From NCBI GenBank assembly GCA_963989245.1, contig OZ022340.1, forward strand, positions 48,080,296-48,144,295: a stretch of DNA of 64,000 nucleotides, written 5' to 3'. Source of the DNA: Nansenia antarctica (Eukaryota > Chordata > Actinopteri > Argentiniformes > Microstomatidae). Under the pieces are notes generated by a model. It made no database searches and was not told the DNA's origin. It saw nothing but the letters and a program-made list of their open reading frames with translations. The position numbers and the translations under genes are program-made. This document shows, piece after piece, positions 14,530 through 27,249 of this stretch (its first letter is position 1; each line of letters starts with the position of its first letter).

Positions 14530-15221
14530 ACAGGTGGCATCCCCTAACCAGAAAGTGAAGCCCAGTGACCATGATTATTGGTTAAAACAACGTTATCTAA
14601 AATCTCTGGATTCTTTTCAGTCAGTGAATCTGATAAGAGCGACCGCAAGCAAGAAGAAAAACATTTTTTGAAAAAAATTGGGGCGGGGGGCCTAATCTTT
14701 TTCAAAACGTTGACTAGAGTTGCAAGTGCATACTAATAAAACAGGTGTTTTACACAAAAGGCAGCTAGCCATATTCACCTGAACAGCTGCACAACTAAAC
14801 AAAGAAAACAGATACAGAGGAAATGTATGACAATGGGAAAGAATGACAAGGCTAAAAGAAACATAACGGTTTGAGTTTTTTTTGGTTTTGTTTTAGTGTC
14901 TCTGATGTTTTTTCCCCTGAAGCAGATGAAGTAGAGTAAAGCAAACTGACAGAATCACTGACGTGGTTTGAACGAAAACCACCGAAACCTGCTTTTTGTC
15001 ACAGCCGCCTCCATGTCAGTGCTAGAGACTATCAATAGTCATCGCCGTATACGGGGGAAGAGGATACAAAAGGTAGCTTTTTCTCGTAGTAGCGCTACTG
15101 ACTCACATCAATGATGAATGACACAATGACACGCAAACTGAGCCTAGAGGGGAAGAAAGACTAAGAGGATAGAGTACCTTATAACCTGCTCCCAGACCTG
15201 TACTGTCTGTGTATATCAGTC
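14530..15221. other. Intergenic, nothing recognised
   Basis: I see no gene or clear repeat family here. There are scattered A/T runs and a GC-rich patch at 14681-14690. Confidence 0.5.
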
Positions 15222-16600
15222 CAGGGCTGCCAAGTTTCACCAAAACTTTGGAGTGAGATTTTTTGCCGGTGGAGCGATGCAAAACTGAGCACGTTTGGCA
15301 GCAGCGGCCCCTCTCTCCCACCCAATTATTATTATTATTATTATTATTATTTTTGCTAGTTTCCTACAATTTTACATCATAATAAACCAGCACAAGAAAT
15401 GAAAACAATTGGAAAATTGTATAAAACAAGACAAATTCAGACAGTAATAAAAATATATTATATTTATTATCATCTATCTATAAATAAATCAATCATGTAA
15501 CATCAGAATAACTCTTTTAACTGTCAATCAACCATGTAACATATTAATCACTCTTTTAATTGTCAATCAACCATGGAACATATGAATCACTCTTTTAACT
15601 GTCAATCAACCATGTGACCTATAAAGTTACAACATCTTATGCAGTACAACAACCCCAACCCTTACAAGCGGTGTTCATAACTCTGTGTTGTAGGCGTTTG
15701 TGGCAGATTTTGATGCCTTAATAACAGAGGTAGGGGGCTCCCACTTGAAACATTCTGGCTCGAGGCCAGCCATCTTCACCGTCATGATGGATGAAAGGGT
15801 TCCATCAAGAGCCAGACTGTTACGGGGTTTGGTTTTGTTCAGCCCCACCACGGAGAACACTCGTTCTGCATCAGCATTTGAATGCGGAAGTACCAAAACC
15901 AATTTGGCAATATGAGAGAGCCTCCCAAATCTGCTCATCCCGTTCACCTTAGAAAAATGTACATAGGAAGCCTAATTACTCAAGGATTTTCTTATGCAGC
16001 AAGTTGATTAAGTCAATGTGTAGTATGTCAAAGGGTGCAGAATAATTATTACCTTATTCTTCTCTGATGCCATGTTCCCCCAAAAGCTCTCAACGTCGAA
16101 TGTGGCTGGGTCTGGTGGCATGGGAATGTCCATGAACTGGTAATCCAGAAACTCCTCGCCGAGTTTGTCATGCTCTTGAGGTCCGTGGTACGGGAGAAGT
16201 TCAGCAAATCTAAAAAGAACACAATATGCACACGTGATCAGATATAGTTACAGCAGCTGGAACAGCAGGGTTTGTTTTTCAGATGTGATTATCAAACTTA
16301 ACAATCTATTCAAAATGATCAGAACTTGTCAACCCTAACCTGTCAACAAAGTACAAGGCATCTTCCACACCACACTCTGTCCTCTGCTGGACGTCAACAA
16401 ACATGGCATGTTTGAGCAGGGGCTCTCGCAGGGGTAGTTTCTCCATGGCATACTCCACAGCCCTCAAAAGAAATGCCAGTGCTGCCTGTTGGAACCTCTC
16501 CACTTGCTGCGGTGTAATGTCTCCTGCATCAAGGAGCCTGTTGAGCGTAGCTCGAGTAGTAAAGCCGATATTCAGCTTTTCTCCTGCCAGAGACACAATA
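15222..16600 (-). pseudogene. hAT transposase relic (ZNF862/ZMYM-like C-terminal half)
   Basis: The left end, CAGGGCTGCCAAGTTTCACC, matches the hAT end at 56210. On the minus strand three open pieces follow each other. At 16596-16306 a helical segment holds RATLNRLLDAGDITPQQ and FLLRAVEYAMEKLPLREPLL. At 16231-16049 comes a linker with FMDIPMPPDPATFDVESFWG read through an intron-like break. At 15947-15675 is the hATC dimerisation domain (LVLVLPHSNADAERVFSVVG). Pieces are in different frames or separated by non-coding sequence, and the N-terminal BED finger and catalytic first half are not seen. The right end was not found. It is either a decayed element or, less likely, exons of a domesticated copy. 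Confidence 0.7.
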
Positions 16601-16850
16601 ACAATACAACTATCAATTACTTTAGAACAGGTAAGTTTAAAATAAAAAATATTTTTGTTTGTTTACAAGAGTTCGTTTACAGAGTTCATTTACAATCATC
16701 AACAACCACAATAGCTAACTTCAATACCCTTCTTTAAGTATCTCCCATCACATCAGTGATGACATGATCAAACTCATAACTTGTCTGAACAAGCAGCCGT
16801 CACACAAACAGTCTACGTGAGGTCAGTGAGTGGATAGTGTATGTGTATCC

Positions 16851-16989
16851 GTTAATACAAACCTCGTTCACCTGCGTTCATTTTACCTGCGCAGCCCGTT
16901 TTATAAATAATGCTTACGTCCGTTTAAAAAAATGTGCTTACGTGAAAGTCAAAGATGACGTTCAAGTACTTTTTTATAAATGAGGCCCC
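16851..16989. mobile_element. PIF/Harbinger-like element, right end only
   Basis: It begins GTTAATACAAACCTCGTTCA, has the blocks ACCTGCGTTCATTTTACCTG and GCTTACGTGAAAGTCAAAG, and ends TTTATAAATGAGGCCCC, the same end as at 32380 and 38403. The segment between CTGCG and CAGCCCG is deleted relative to those copies. Confidence 0.75.
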
Positions 16990-17200
16990 AGGTGCTGCTA
17001 ATCTGGATAAGGCCGGCGCGACAGGGCAAGTTGCTGGTGTTCCGCAGAGAGATAATCTACACAAATGTCAACTTTTTTGTTGTTGATATAGAGTTTATGA
17101 TATATACACAGACAGTTATGATATATACACATATAGACTGATATACCCATACAGTACAGTTCTGGGAGCAGTAAGCAGTACAGGAAACTGTGAGCAGTGA
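16990..17200. other. Short unexplained stretch before a hairpin
   Basis: AT-rich, with a repeated GATATATACAC motif near 17100-17125. No feature is recognised. Confidence 0.4.
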
Positions 17201-17291
17201 GCTCGTAAAAGGATATTTAGCGAAGTACGTAGTTGGCCCTGGTGGTGGGCGGGGGCCAACTACGTACTTCGCTAAATATCCTTTTACGAGC
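17201..17291. repeat. Perfect 39-bp inverted repeat (hairpin) with 13-base loop
   Basis: The left arm 17201-17239 starts GCTCGTAAAAGGATATTTAG and continues through CGAAGTACGTAGTTGGCCC. The right arm 17253-17291 is its exact reverse complement. The loop is TGGTGGTGGGCGG. The flanks do not continue the symmetry. Confidence 0.97.
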
Positions 17292-17880
17292 CGAATGCAA
17301 GTCTAATCCTGACTACATCAATGGCTAACATCAATACCTGAACAACAGCCCACTATATGGGCAATGTGACAGTAGACAATGTAATGAATCCTGGATTGAT
17401 GGAGATGCCTATAGGCTACATGACATTCAATTGGAGTCCCTGACTATGACGAATATATGATATGTATGTATATATGAATAACAATTGATATGGATCAATT
17501 TATACCTCTTATTAGATTATAAATACTCTGGTTGTTATGTTTGCCTTTTGGTTGACAGCAAAAGGGAGAGAGGAGGATAGGGAGGGAGAGAAGGAGAGAG
17601 AGCAGGATGGTGTCGGCACACCAGAGAGAGAGAGAGCAAGAACCAGGTGAGAAAGTGGACAGGTAGTCAAGACCACATAAGTAAGTAGCCTTGAGAACCG
17701 ATGGTTCTCGAGCCTAATGGCCCATAGGGAAGGAGCCTATCTCCTGTTTCCGTAGCGTGAGGTGGCTTAATGTACAAGTACACCCCCTGGACATGACGCT
17801 GGTATGTCGCAGGGTCTTACCCCCTGGGGGGGGGGGTCCATGCCACCCCCCCAAGGCAGCAAACCTAGGGGAAACACTGT
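17292..17880. other. Intergenic with purine-rich tract
   Basis: A GGGAGAGAGGAG-rich stretch lies at about 17560-17640. No gene is seen. Confidence 0.5.
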
Positions 17881-17996
17881 TATTCTCATGCTAAAATCGA
17901 CTGTAAATCCAGATTTTAAAGTTGATATTCTTCCCCGTGGAGCATGCCCCCATAACCTGTGCCCCACCCAAAAAAATTTGCACCAGCCGCCACTGA
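17881..17996. mobile_element. hAT right-end fragment
   Basis: It shares ATTCTCATGCTAAAAT, CCCCGTGGAGCATGCCCCC and the terminal CACCAGCCGCCACTGA with 19290-19410. Its last part matches the end of the nested hAT at 10199. The left end was not found. Confidence 0.7.
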
Positions 17997-18459
17997 TTGG
18001 CAACATTCTACTGCTGGTCTTAATTATCAGCGACCGTCTCCGCTGCCGTGCGACCAACACGCAGGGGGAATATGGAACTATACTGCAAATCACACAGCAA
18101 ACCACTACCGGACTTTGTAAACAAATTGAACAAATGGATTAGAAGGAGGCATCTTTTGTTCCCAACTTGATGATATTGCAACTGGACCTATTACCGAAGT
18201 CAAACTTGTGTAAGTAAGTGAATCATCTGTCCTTCAGTCATGATAGGAAAACCAAATCGATGCTGGGAGAAGGAATGGCAGACTGTATTCTGATTGTATC
18301 TTCTATGCTCTTTGTATGTTTCTATGCTCTTTGTATGTTTCTATGCTCTTTGTATGTGTCTTGGTGTAGGAGAAACGTAGGACCACGTTGGAAACAAGTG
18401 TTTCGGTACACGTTGACGTGTAGAAACTGTAGAGAGAAAATTGTAGAAATTGTAGAGAA

Positions 18460-19290
18460 AACTGGGGGGGTAGAGGTGATGAAGAGGTCTGTACAGGGGG
18501 GGGTAGAGGGGATGGAGAGGTCTGTACAGGGGGGTAGAGGGGATGAAGAGGTCTGTACAGGGGGGTAGAGGGGATGAAGAGGTCTGTACAGGGGGGGTAG
18601 AGGGGATGAAGAGGTCTGTACAGGGGGGTAGAGGGGATGAAGAGGTCTGTACAGGGGATGAAGAGGTCTGTACAGAGGGGTAGAGGGGATGGAGAGGTCT
18701 GTACAGAGGGGTAGAGGGGATGAAGAGGTCTGTACAGGGGGGTAGAGGGGATGAAGAGGTCTGTACAGGGGGGGTAGAGGGGATGAAGAGGTCTGTACAG
18801 GGGGGTAGAGGGGATGAAGAGGTCTGTACAGGGGATGAAGAGGTCTGTACAGAGGGGTAGAGGGGATGAAGAGGTCTGTACAGAGGGGTAGAGGGGATGA
18901 AGAGGTCTGTACAGGGGGGTAGAGGGGATGAAGAGGTCTGTACAGGGGGGTAGAGGGGATGAAGAGGTCTGTAGAGGAGGGTAGAGGGGATAAAGAGGTC
19001 TGTAGAGGAGGGTAGAGGGGATGAAGAGGTCTCTACAGGGGGTAGAGGGGATGGAGAGGTCTGTACAGGGGGTAGAGGGGATGGAGAGGTCTGTACAGGG
19101 GGTAGAGGGGATGGAGAGGTCTGTAGAGGTGGGTAGAGGGGATGGAGAGGTCTGTAGAGGTGGGTAGAGGGGATGAAGAGGTCTGTAGAGGTGGGTAGAG
19201 GGGATGAAAAGGTCTGTACAGGGGGGTAGAGGGGATGAAGAGGTCTGTACAGGGGGGTAGAGGGGATGGCGAGGTCTGTACAGGGGGGTA
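18460..19290 (+). repeat. About 31-bp minisatellite (GGGGTAGAGGGGATGAAGAG type)
   Basis: Roughly 27 tandem units of AGAGGGGATGAAGAGGTCTG plus TACAGGGGGGT. Length varies through G-run changes and a 21-bp short form. Copies near 18970-19200 have GTAGAGGAGGG or GTAGAGGTGGG in place of GTACAGGGGGG, so the array has diverged sub-blocks. A long minus-strand open frame across it is a by-product of the repeat. Confidence 0.97.
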
Positions 19291-19410
19291 GAGCTATTCT
19301 CATGCTAAAATTGACTGTAAATCCAGATTTTAAAGTTGATATTCTTCCCCGTGGAGCATGCCCCCTTAACCTGTGCCCCACCCAAACATTTTAGCACCAG
19401 CCGCCACTGA
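19291..19410. mobile_element. hAT right-end fragment adjoining the minisatellite
   Basis: Same sequence as 17881-17996, ending CACCAGCCGCCACTGA. It starts directly at the last minisatellite unit, so the array probably lies inside this hAT copy. It runs straight into Harbinger sequence at 19411. Confidence 0.7.
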
Positions 19411-20319
19411 TTAACGCCCTGTGATAGCGGCTCAATTATAGCGGCTGAATTAAGACAAGTGCTATAAAATAGGGTAGGCGTTCGTCTGGAAGCGGGAGAG
19501 AGCAGAGAAGGGTGGCTTCCTGGTAAGTTGCGTTTGTAACGTTTGATCATGACAACTAACCAGGCACATGCTTATACTCAGTACTCAAGTTGTAAAACAT
19601 GAGGACAATTTTAGCATCCCCTCAGCGTCAGTGACTTCAGTGTCAGTAACTTGGTAAAAATGTCATTGCATGTGTGCGTGCCCCCTCGCACCTTGAAATA
19701 GCAGTAATACCACTTTCATTGATAAAATGATGTATGGAAAGAGGGGGACGATTTTGACTGTTTTTATTTCTGGGGGGATGCCATCCCCCCTCAACTCGAG
19801 TGCTGCTTATACTGTAATAATATAATGGTCTTATTCTTATCAGGTGGTCTTATTCTGAATGGCTGAACTCCCTTTGCGAACTCCCAGACACCGGAGAAAA
19901 TCCAGTATAATTTAGCGCATGGCCGGGCAAGGTCCGTTGTGGAACGCACTAGGCATGTTGAAGGGGAGATAGACAGCTCCGGAGGGATATAAAGGAAGAC
20001 TGAAATACAATCATAAACATCAGTTCCTTTTAAATCTTGAATTAAACTCATTTTCTCGGCTGATAACAACATCGTTAATTTTATTACGAGCCACTTGCAT
20101 GAATTACACTAGGCAGTGCGGCTCACATGCCTGTAATAACTCCGCATAACCAGTAGGTAATGTGCGTACGCAAGGTCAATACACGACGTAGAGCTACGAT
20201 CGTTTCCACGGTCAAATTGACTCACGTTGAAATTGTATAAATCACTACGTTGACGTGGTTTTCTACGTACACGGGTAAGATCAAAATTTGATCTGAGTAC
20301 TTTCTATAAATGAGGCCCC
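19411..20319 (+). mobile_element. PIF/Harbinger-like element with transposase relic (copy B)
   Basis: In reverse orientation to the copies at 31319 and 35466. It ends CTATAAATGAGGCCCC at 20319; the other end is cut by the hAT fragment. On the + strand around 19885-19985 the frame reads TPEKIQYNLAHGRARSVVER, like the C-terminal part of HARBI1-type transposases (arginine-rich stretch, VVERT, later SSGG). The GMLKGR stretch that should follow VVERT is in another frame. The rest of the transposase is missing. Confidence 0.75.
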
Positions 20320-21840
20320 TGATCTCAAGAGAAGAGCGAATACCAACAGGAGAATACACTGTTTAGCATTGGCAGAGCATTTTGGCACATTTTATTTTGG
20401 CACTAGCACCCACATAATCAGATGTGCTGGGGGTTAATCGCGCAAGATTTATAAAAATAAGAAAAAAATGTAGACGTATCAAAATAAGCCTGCATTTTCC
20501 TTTAGCAACGTTGATGGAATACCCCCTTGCATATCCCTCAAATGCGTGATCCTTACAGGTTGGACATCATGGTAAAGGTAAATAAACATGCTTTCCAACG
20601 ATATAAAATACAATGCCAATTAGCATTGTAACAGAGAAATAATCGAACAAACAACATTTCCAAAGTTTTTTTCATTTATATTTATATAATACATTTATAT
20701 ACCCCTGCCCCTTTTGTCATTGTCTTTTTAAAAAATATATCTTATATATTGTTGTTTTATTACATAGTTGTATTATATTGTTGCTTCCATCTTTATGTCC
20801 TATGCACCAACCACACCAAGTCAATTTCCTGTATGGGCGAATATACTTTGCAAATAAAAAGAATTATGATTCTGGTTCTGATGACTATGTACAATGTGTG
20901 GCATTGTAACCGTAGTCAGTTATAGGTACAGAAAGATCTAAGAGTGAGGGTTACACCATGACAATGACAGTCATTGAAGTAGTAGACAAATACTGCACAG
21001 ATCTGGCAGCAGACAATGAAGTAGGTATAAGGTATAAGAACGGTATATTCATCCAACTAAACGGCTTAAAAATGTGGCTTTCTACTGCCAGTTGTTTTTC
21101 TGCTATCATGTAATGATATACTGTATATTAAAATACCATGCAATATCCTGTCTTTTTTCAAGTGCTAAATGTGAGTGTGAGTGTTTTCTACCACTCTCAC
21201 AAGCACCTTGTGTGGCTAGGAGCACATACCTCAGCAGTGAACCCCTCTTCTATTCCCGGTAATATGAGCCAGTATGTTTACAGTATGTTCACACCTTTCA
21301 TGAATCTTTCTAGACTCAGAGACGTATCAATAAGATGGTATCTACTGCCATGGTAGTAGATCTGGTAATCTACGATGTGAATTCTAAATCCCAATAATGT
21401 AATATCTGGAAAAATGTTGTTACAGTAAAAGATTTGTTTCATAGAACCAGGTCCTTACTTGCAGTAACAACAAACATTTCATTTATTTCACTTCTTTCAA
21501 CTTCCAGTGAGAACAGCATGACTTGTGACGAGTAGGAGTGGAGAGAAGGGAGTTGAGAGCTCTAAGGTTATGAATGGACAACTGTAGTTTTGAAGCGGAT
21601 GCTTGATATGGATCAACTAAGAATAACTCTTAGACCCCTTTACAACAAAAATAATCGTATTAAAGTAACATATAACCACCAAAGCAATAACGTAGCCAGT
21701 TAGCAAGCCTCTGGCGTTTGCTATAAGAATACATATTGTTTCACACCTCTTTTCACACCACAACCTAGCTGCTCACTGACTTCCCGCCACAGACTCTGAC
21801 CTTTTCAACAAGCACCATGCTACAGACACACACGTGCACG
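20320..21840. other. Intergenic with a LINE 3' tail
   Basis: A LINE 3' end is likely at about 20700-20882 (GCAAATAAAAAGAATTATG, then ATTCTGGTTCTG). Nothing else is recognised. Confidence 0.4.
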
Positions 21841-21843
21841 TGG

Positions 21844-21847
<4 letters not shown>

Positions 21848-21892
<45 letters not shown>

Positions 21893-21922
21893 TCCCCCCC
21901 AAAACACACACACACACTCACA

Positions 21923-21968
<46 letters not shown>
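21848..21968 (+). repeat. (CA)n microsatellite, interrupted
   Basis: Two CA runs are separated by TACATCCCCCCCAAAA at about 21888-21903. Confidence 0.95.
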
Positions 21969-21969
<1 letters not shown>

Positions 21970-22069
21970 TCACACAAACAAAGGCTCTAACAGTTGAGGA
22001 ACGTGGGGGTGTCAGTGTTCTAAGGCCAAGGCCCCCACAGACGGGGCTGATGTTGTGACACAACTTCAC

Positions 22070-22609
22070 TTGAACTTCATGCTGTTTGTTGAATGCTCTT
22101 TCTCAGAGTATGAGAACGTTGCACAATGCCCCCATGTACTAAAAGATAGAGCATCACTTAAGATGGGCAGATAGAGACTTCACTAGACCTGCTCATTTCA
22201 GCGTGCAAAGCATGTATTGCGCAGTAAGCAAGTAGAGTCTTTGTCCCTTTTCGTCATTGATTTGTATGTCAACAAGACAGATACATATCAGCTGCATGTT
22301 ACAAAGCAGCCCCTGAACATTGTACTTACTCATGCGGTTACTGGAGTTTAATGAACCTTTGGACCTGTACGTGCATCATGTAATGGCAACGGATGCTTGT
22401 GAACGTTTATTGGACAGATAGAAAGAAGTAGGACTGTCCTTGCAAAAGGTCATCTAAAGAGTCTATGAGGTCTGCGATAGTGTTCCTTGACAAGCTGACA
22501 TTGTTAAAAGCCTGTTTCTGGTCAGGGCACACCTGTTCACATACCTTCAGCATAACACTGCTTTAAAAATGCGCCTTCTGAAAAACACTTGGAAGATCGG
22601 GCGATTTCT
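22070..22609. other. Decayed hAT transposase body or intergenic
   Basis: It lies just downstream, in the minus-strand sense, of the hAT N-terminal fragment at 22610. It may be the decayed rest of that gene, but no long open frame remains. Confidence 0.3.
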
Positions 22610-23109
22610 TTAGCCACAATAAAGCTGCTGCATCATTTGTGTTGCTCTAACTTTTGCAAACATATTCTGTTGAGAATGCAGGCTGCCTTTTAATTCACTT
22701 TTTGTTGCTCTGTCTTCCTTGTAGCAAAGGCATACCGGCTTGTCTCCAATAAGCACAAACATGTATTCACTTTCCCATCTCTGTTTAAATTGCCTTCCCT
22801 CTGCATTAACTTTTCTTTTCTTGGACATTTTGGTACTATTCAGATTTTTTGATTGATGGATGGTAGCTTGAGCTAAATCGACGTCACAAAAGTGTAGCCC
22901 CCTCTAGCAGTTGTGGCCCGACCGTAAGCGTAACCGCTTATGCCAGCGGCCGGCCCTGGCTGGGAAATGTAGTTTATGGACACCGTACTTCTGTAAAGCG
23001 GCATAGAATTGTATTATAAGCAATTATATCCTTAATTGCAAGCTCTCGCGGGCCGAATAAAATGAGCTGCCGGGCCGCATTCGGCCCGCAGCCCTTGAGT
23101 TTGGCACTG
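22610..23109 (-). pseudogene. hAT transposase N-terminal fragment with element end
   Basis: The minus frame 22828-22610 starts MSKKRKVNAEGRQFKQRWES and continues YMFVLIGDKPVCLCYKE, like fish hAT or GTF2IRD2/EPM2AIP1-like proteins that open with a BED-type finger. The upstream end, read on the minus strand, is CAGTGCCAAACTCAAGGGCT then GCGGGCCGAATGCGGCCCGG, a typical hAT 5' end. The catalytic domain is not visible. Confidence 0.65.
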
Positions 23110-23546
23110 TCATACACAGTGTAATCCAATGTGTGGTTTTGTCCTAAAGGTCAGCTCTTTCATAGGGATATGAGTCAGTTCTCATACGTAATACCTGTTT
23201 CCTTCATGGTTTGGTGTCAAAGGGAAGCAGTATTACAGTACATAGTGACTTGGTGTGGTGAGTGATACATTCATGTGTGAACTATTGGTTATTTCAAGAC
23301 ATGGTGAGTCTATATCGGGAGTATACTTTACTCCAACTTGACTCTCTGCGCTTAAATGATACTCTTTCATGCTGTGAAACCCCCTGTCCTGTCTTTGTGG
23401 GACATCTCAGTGAACACCCTACTTTACTGAGACAGGATGCGGTGTTGTTCATCTTTCTTTTTTGCTGCTGATGCATTATTTTAACTTTTACAAGTGATGG
23501 GGCCCAGGGGGCTAATATGTTGGGCTAGTCTAGAGCATTGGGGTGT

Positions 23547-23890
<344 letters not shown>

Positions 23891-24473
23891 CGAGTGAAAG
23901 ATCTGTACCTGAGATAAAGAAAGAGAAGAACAGAGGAGAAGAGAGCATCAGTCAAACAGTCAAACAGAGCAAAGGAAACAAGAGAACAAAATGAGCACTC
24001 TGACAACTGCACACCTGTACTGACCCTAGCCCTGACTTAAACGGTAGGCCTATACAGGTACAGCATCTATTTATGTGTATGTATGCGTTTGTCTGTGTGT
24101 GTGTGTGTGTGTGTATACAGTATATGTTAGTTTTCTAACTTGAAATATTTACACATTACTCTTGTTTAGTGTGTTGCTGTTAAGGATGAAATGAATGAAG
24201 ATGTGTCTTTGCTATCTGTCTCACATGCACACACTTATGTGGATAAGAGTTTAGACTGATTTTTACACTGGTCCGTTGGTGCCAACAAGAGCCGTAGCCC
24301 CATCAGTGGAGACAAGCGGTTGTGTTTCGTTTTCTCATCCGTGTTTGTTGTCTTGGTGTAGAGGTACCCAGCTGCGTGTGTGGGGGTTGTGACATGTATC
24401 TGTACTTTCGGTGGAAGTTGAGTATATGAGTGTAGGATGTATGAGTGTATGAGTGTATGGATGTATGAATGTA

Positions 24474-25717
24474 CAGTGAGGTCCGGAAATATTTGGACAG
24501 TGACACAATTTCCATAATTTTGGCTCTGTATGCCACCACAATGGATTTGAAATGAAACAATGAAGATGCAATTGAAGTGCAGACTTTCAGCTTTAAAAAT
24601 ATTATAATAGAATATATATAATATAACTAATATAAATACATTCAAAAATATTGTATGACATTTTTATGCACAGTCCCCTATTGTCCCCTATTTTCAGGAG
24701 CTCAAATATAACAAATTGGACAAATTAACATAATCATAAATAAAATGTTCATTTTTGATACTTTGTCGAGAATCCTTTGCGGGCAGTCTGGAACACAAGG
24801 ACATCACCAAATGCTAGGTTTCCTCCTTTGTGATGCTTTGCCAGACCTTTACTGCAGCTGTCAGTTGTTCGTAGGTCTTTCTGCCTTTAGTTTGGTCTTC
24901 AGCAAGTGAAATGCATGCTCGATCGGGTTGAGATCAAGGGATTGACTCGGCCATTGCAGAAAATTCAACTTTGCTGAATTTGTCTGAATCTGAGCAGACA
25001 GTATATCCCTAAACACTTCAGAATGTATCTGTCTGCTTCTGTCTTCTGTCACATCATCAATAAACACTAGTGTCCCAGTGCCATTGGAAGCCATGCATGC
25101 CCATGTCATCACACTGCCTCCACCGTTTTTTACAGATGATGTGGTATGCGTTGGATCATAAGCTGTTCCAAGCGCTATTTTCTTGCATCTTGCTTTTTGT
25201 GGTGCCGAGCTCACCAGTGCGTTCTTTTTTTCTCAGAATGTACCAAACAGTTAACTTGGCCACTCCTAATGTTCCCGCTATCTCTCTGATGGATTTTGTT
25301 TTTGTTTTTGCAGCCTAAGGATGGCCTGTTTCACTTGCATTGAGAGCTCCATTGACCGCATGTTGTACATATACAGCAACAGCTTCCAAATGCAAATGCC
25401 ACACTTGGAATCAACTCAGACCTTTTACCTGATAAAGAAATTGATAAAGAAATAATGAAGGAATAGCCCACACTGGCCCATGAAACAGCTTTTGAGTCAA
25501 TTGTCCAATTACTTTTGGTCCCTTGAAAAAGAGGGCACTACATATTGAAGAGCTGTAATTCCTAAACCCTTCCTTCAATTTGGATGTGAATACCCTAAAG
25601 CTGAGAGTCTGCACTTTAAGCCCATATTCATTATATAACTGTAACTTGAAGATGTTTTGGTAAACAGCTAAAATAACAAAAATTCTGTCTGTGTCCAAAT
25701 ATATATGGACCTAACTG
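24474..25717 (-). mobile_element. Tc1/mariner element with broken transposase
   Basis: The ends are CAGTGAGGTCC and, reverse-complemented, CAGTTAGGTCC, both followed by a TTTGGACA block, with TA on each side (24472-24473, 25718-25719). Subterminal sequences also pair (GCAGACTTTCAGCTTTA / TAAAGCTGAGAGTCTGC). Minus ORF 25214-24861 gives the C-terminal DDE part: SVMTWACMASNGTGTLVFID and SQSLDLNPIEHAFHLLKTKL, which holds the last acidic residue. The middle aspartate region and the N-terminal helix-turn-helix are not intact. It sits in an ATGAGTGT-type short tandem repeat. Confidence 0.85.
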
Positions 25718-25719
25718 TA

Positions 25720-27240
25720 TGAGTGTATGGATATATGAGTGTAGACTGATTGATAGATGATTCACTTACTTAGACACATTTATTTGTTGTAAGTTGATAT
25801 GGATAAAGCCGTCTGCTAAATGCCAACAATGTGAATGTAAATGAGTGTGTGTGTATTGCATCACACATATTGTGGTGTTAGCACCGATTGACATGTTTCC
25901 AGGTCGTCTGCTGCTCACTCACTTTGTGACTGCTGGTGTAAGAAGTTCACTGTGTGAGAGAGGCTTGTTACTGTAGACCTCAGCCTCTGAAGACCAGTGT
26001 GTTGATAGTCCATGGGCAGTGGGGAAATCTGTAATTGAAACAACAACAAAGTTGCCGCTACTTTTTTGGGCGAACAGCTTGGGAATGGGGCTGGAGAAGC
26101 ACCATGAGCAATTTGATAGAAATTCAGTTGTAACCATGTTTTGAAGCAACGTTTTGAAACAGTGTTTTGAAGCAGCGTTTGTTTACAATTGCAGCATTTG
26201 TATTTTCAGAATCAGAATCAGAATCAGAAGACTTTTATTGCCATGACATGTAAACATGTTAGGAATTTGGTTTGGAACAATGGAGCACGGTTTACAGCAG
26301 GACAGGTGCAAGACAGGACAAGACAGTGCAAACCAACATCAAAGTGCAAGAGTCATAATTAATATAAATAATATAAATATAAAGTGCAGAGATCAAGTGT
26401 TCAAGTGTTCATATCCAGACATTGGATGTCCAAGATGGCGCCGATTTTTTGGCTTCTGATGGGGTAAGACAGTTGATCTAAACTCATATTTGGGTTAGGG
26501 TTATGTCATATTCTTAAAAAATGTATGCTGTACCAATTAGATTGGCCCTTTAAAGCAGAGTCTCATGTCACCAAATTGAGAGTGTGCAATGTCAAGATAC
26601 CTGTTAAAGCTTGAGATCACACCAGGTCAAAGGTCACTAAAAAGCTGTAGCCTTCCAACTGACTAGGGTGACTACTTTTTTTTTTGGTCAATATCAAATG
26701 TAATTTGGCAAAATGTGTATGTGTAATATTAATTGTTAGTTAGGGTGTTAAAGCTCTCATTAGTCTCATTTGAATGAGGTAATGTCACAAATCATTAAGT
26801 TATGTGTGTTTTATGTGATTCATACACTGTTCACTTAAAATGGGAGGGTTTTGACCTTAAGTAACCTTCAGTATAACTCAACAGTCTGTCTTAATCCGAG
26901 ATAAATTGACCACCTGAATAAGCTTTGCACCGAAGGTCTCTCGCCTATCTGAGGAACAATGTTAATGTCTGAACATATTTTACTGCTCGTCTCCCTTTTT
27001 GAATAGGAATGTGGTCCGTATAGAGCCCTCAGAACAGCATCAATCTGCCCCACAAATGAGATAGTGAGGCATCAATCTGTTCCATCTGTTCCTCCAATGA
27101 GATAGCAATACAGCTAGCCTTTGTTTTCTTATAATGTCACCTACCTAGTCAAGGCTGGTGATAGAACACTGTGTTCCTCACCCCACCCTGGGGCCTCGAT
27201 TGTAAAGCTCTCTCTGGGGTATAAATAGTCTGACTTTACT
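25720..27240. other. Intergenic with SINE/LINE tails
   Basis: At about 25795-25845 is a SINE-type tail (GATAAAGCCGTCTGCTAAATG). At 26214-26280 a LINE tail on the minus strand (GAATCAGAATCAG, CTTTTATTGCCATGACATG) is seen. The rest is unrecognised. Confidence 0.4.
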
Positions 27241-27249
27241 TTCCTTTTT

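Noticed and set aside
18341..19381. 346-codon minus-strand frame rich in Pro, Ser and Thr
   Set aside because: It is the translation of the 31-bp minisatellite and its flanks; no family match and no gene structure.
19791..20072. Conserved 93-codon frame (MLLSAEKMSLIQDLKGTD) also seen at 31550 and 35716
   Set aside because: It is antisense to a Harbinger transposase relic, and the three copies are copies of the same transposon; conservation follows from shared origin.
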